DNA of 64,000 bases from Psilocybe azurescens (Eukaryota > Basidiomycota > Agaricomycetes > Agaricales > Agrocybaceae). The position numbers and the translations under genes were made by a program. Below the pieces are notes generated by a model. That model did not search any database and was not told the DNA's origin. It saw nothing but the letters and a program-made list of their open reading frames with translations. How positions within the stretch are numbered: the stretch's first letter is position 1; every line of letters begins with the position of its first letter. Positions 62,321 to 64,000 of this stretch are shown in pieces. The stretch lies in assembly GCA_023853785.1 (NCBI GenBank), contig JAJIRX010000579.1, positions 1-64,000 of the forward strand. Direction: 5' to 3'.

Positions 62321-62768
62321 CTTTATGAATAATATGAGAAGTACTAAGGGGCGGGTGGAAGTCTTTGAAGATAAACTGTTAATGTTCTTAATGATGGGAG
62401 AAGGGGAATGCTGTGAAGAATCGATTGAGTGACTATGCGACTGAAACGGAGCTGAGGGAGCAAAGGGAAGAGGGGGGAAGAGGAGGCGAGAAGCGAGAAA
62501 AGACGGAACGAAGGCCCAAGAGGGCAAAGGTTTGGAAGGACATGAGCATGAGAAGAAGGCAGAAAGGAAGAATGAAAATTGGGGTTGTTTGATGAAGACA
62601 CGAAGCAGCGGAAGGGATGGAGGAAGACCACCAACCCTACTCGAGTTACACCGGCCGTCCCGAGGCCCTTCAAAATGGGAGAAAACTGTCATTAGGTTTG
62701 AAAATGGGTCGAAGCTCATAAGGGAGCATGAATTTTAGATCAAGTCTGGAACCCGGCCGACCACACTC

Positions 62769-64000
62769 TCAGCGCGAGAGGGGATCAGCAGGATTGTCTG
62801 CAGAGGCTACATAAAGAAGCTCGGGAGTAACAAAGATGGAAGAGAGCACGGTGTAGGTGCGGCGAATGGAGTAGTTGATGTGGAAATTGGGGCTACGGCC
62901 TTTGGCAACAGCACCAATTGTACCTTGATTGTCTGAGTGCAGTAAAATGCGAGAGTTTGAGATACCCATAGCATCCATAAGGTAAACTGCGAACTCCACA
63001 GCGAGGGTTTCCAAGCCAGCAGATGTCTCTGCCAGGTATCTTCCAGCTGGGAGCGAGTTCAAAAGAGGCCCATTTCGCCCGATGACAACACCAATGCCCC
63101 AGGAGGTACTAGCATCGACGAAAATGCCCAAATCAACGGTAGGACCCCTGGGAATGAGGTTATGAACGACGCCCGATTTCAGAAAGGGTGGTCGCCCACC
63201 AACGAAGATCGGTGAGGACTGAAGGCGGTGGATAGCGACGGACATACTCATTGCCCTTGAATGTCGTCAGCGAAGTTGGAGAGCGATGGGAGGTGAGATC
63301 GGCCAAGGGGTAGACAAAGGAGATATAGCATAAGGATCCATGAATCTTCTCGACGTCTCTGAGCAGACATTGATGACCACTGAAATTGAAATGAAGGATT
63401 GAACACGGGACAGGAACTTGACACGTTTGTGCTCTGGAAGCGAGACCGTACGCTTGGAAAGATCCCAAAGAAGGCCGATAAAAGTGGTTACAGAGGAGAA
63501 GAAACGGTCGCCTTTAAAGGATGCCAAGGAGCGCGGAGGCAGTTAATGTAACGCATCATAGCATCCCAGTCGTAATCATAGCGGAAATCACCATCCACGA
63601 AAGGGCCATCGGGGCAAGGGATGCGAAATATATTGAAGTCGTCTTCATATTTCAGAATGGGAAAGACACCGGAAGCGATCCAGATATCAACGAGAGCGTT
63701 CGCAATCATGCCCGAATTGCTACTAGCGCAAGCGGCACCGAATGGATGTGTGTGATCAATGTAAAATTCATCGGGATTGACACCTTGAACCACGAGCCAA
63801 GCCTTGTGGTCGGGCGCTGACAGGACAAGTACGGTGAAATTTTTCGATATCTAAAGTACAGGCTTGCGTGCCAGGAGGAGCAGCAGCAACCTAACAAAGA
63901 CGTATAAGCAATGCAAAATCAGGATCGTCACGATGACAATGACATGAATATAAAGGAGGAACAATGCCCATGACATGAGAGGAACGGCATTGTGAATGAG
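62769..64000 (-). pseudogene. Reverse transcriptase / RNase H of the DIRS-like element (5' part outside the window)
   Basis: RT palm motifs are CTLDIEKFHRTCPV, KAWLVVQGVNPDEFYIDHTH, FGAACASSNSGMIANALVDI and the active-site box ILKYEDDFNIFR (Y-x-D-D). The connection region is FIGLLWDLSKRTVSLPEHKR then KIHGSLCYISFVYPLADLTS. RNase H carries GIFVDASTSWGIGVVIG, ETLAVEFAVYLMDAM, LLHSDNQGTIGA and ADNPADPLSR, that is its D-E-D-D set. Frame changes lie between 63160 and 63540 and a TAG near 63890, so the polyprotein is broken. It continues past the right edge. Confidence 0.75.

Larger units (their letters stand above)
60904..64000 (-). mobile_element. DIRS-like retroelement (RT - RNase H - tyrosine recombinase), truncated by the window edge
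   Basis: Order on the reverse strand is reverse transcriptase (64000 to about 63270), RNase H (to 62769), then a tyrosine recombinase (about 62320 to 60904). Use of a tyrosine recombinase instead of a DDE integrase defines DIRS-type elements. Both coding parts carry frame breaks. The left end beyond 60904 and the right end past 64000 are not resolved. Confidence 0.75.

Overview
This window reads as nuclear DNA of a mushroom-forming basidiomycete (Agaricomycetes). The evidence is the dense 45-75 nt GT-AG introns, a DUF6535 protein, several protein families expanded only in Agaricomycetes, a degenerate Tnp2/CACTA-type transposase and a DIRS-type (tyrosine-recombinase) retroelement. Gene models were assembled by hand from reading frames, splice signals and remembered family motifs; no search was run.

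Layout. 0-3.2 kb: one reverse-strand gene of an expanded disordered/coiled-coil family. 4.4-8.7 kb: an unusual block holding a WD40-like gene (reverse) head to head with a broken gene of another expanded family (forward). Inverted copies of a roughly 65-78 bp module flank it, and a family of 20-30 bp palindromes is concentrated in it. 8.9-12.5 kb: a decayed Tnp2-like transposase. 13.3-18.4 kb: three tandem paralogues of a multi-pass membrane protein. 18.6-19.2 kb: an elongin-C-like gene. 19.7-22.2 kb: the calcineurin catalytic subunit. 22.3-30.3 kb: two tandem copies of a GNAT acetyltransferase / UDP-glycosyltransferase segment; one GNAT is readable, the other is broken, and both glycosyltransferases are 5'-truncated. 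A complete glycosyltransferase follows at 31-33.1 kb. 33.9-35.1 kb: a SAM methyltransferase. 35.9-37.8 kb: mitochondrial dihydrolipoyl dehydrogenase. 38.3-40.6 kb: two reverse-strand secreted or cell-wall genes. 41.2-46.2 kb: a long chromodomain / disordered / coiled-coil protein. 46.7-48.6 kb: an aldo-keto reductase. 48.8-49.3 kb: two tRNA-His genes with different introns. 49.8-52.1 kb: a DUF6535 membrane protein. 53-54.3 kb: PEX19. 55.8-56.8 kb: a small membrane protein. 56.8-60.9 kb: gene-poor, repeat-bearing DNA. 60.9-64 kb: a DIRS-like element running off the window edge.

The housekeeping genes (calcineurin, DLD, PEX19, elongin C) are unrelated in function and share no operon-like logic. 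The accessory genes (GNAT, UGT, methyltransferase, AKR) would suit detoxification or secondary metabolism but do not form a recognisable cluster with a core enzyme. Many one-base frame breaks occur inside strongly conserved, normally essential genes, several of them in homopolymers. The simplest reading is residual indel error in the assembly, so 'broken' gene calls here need care.
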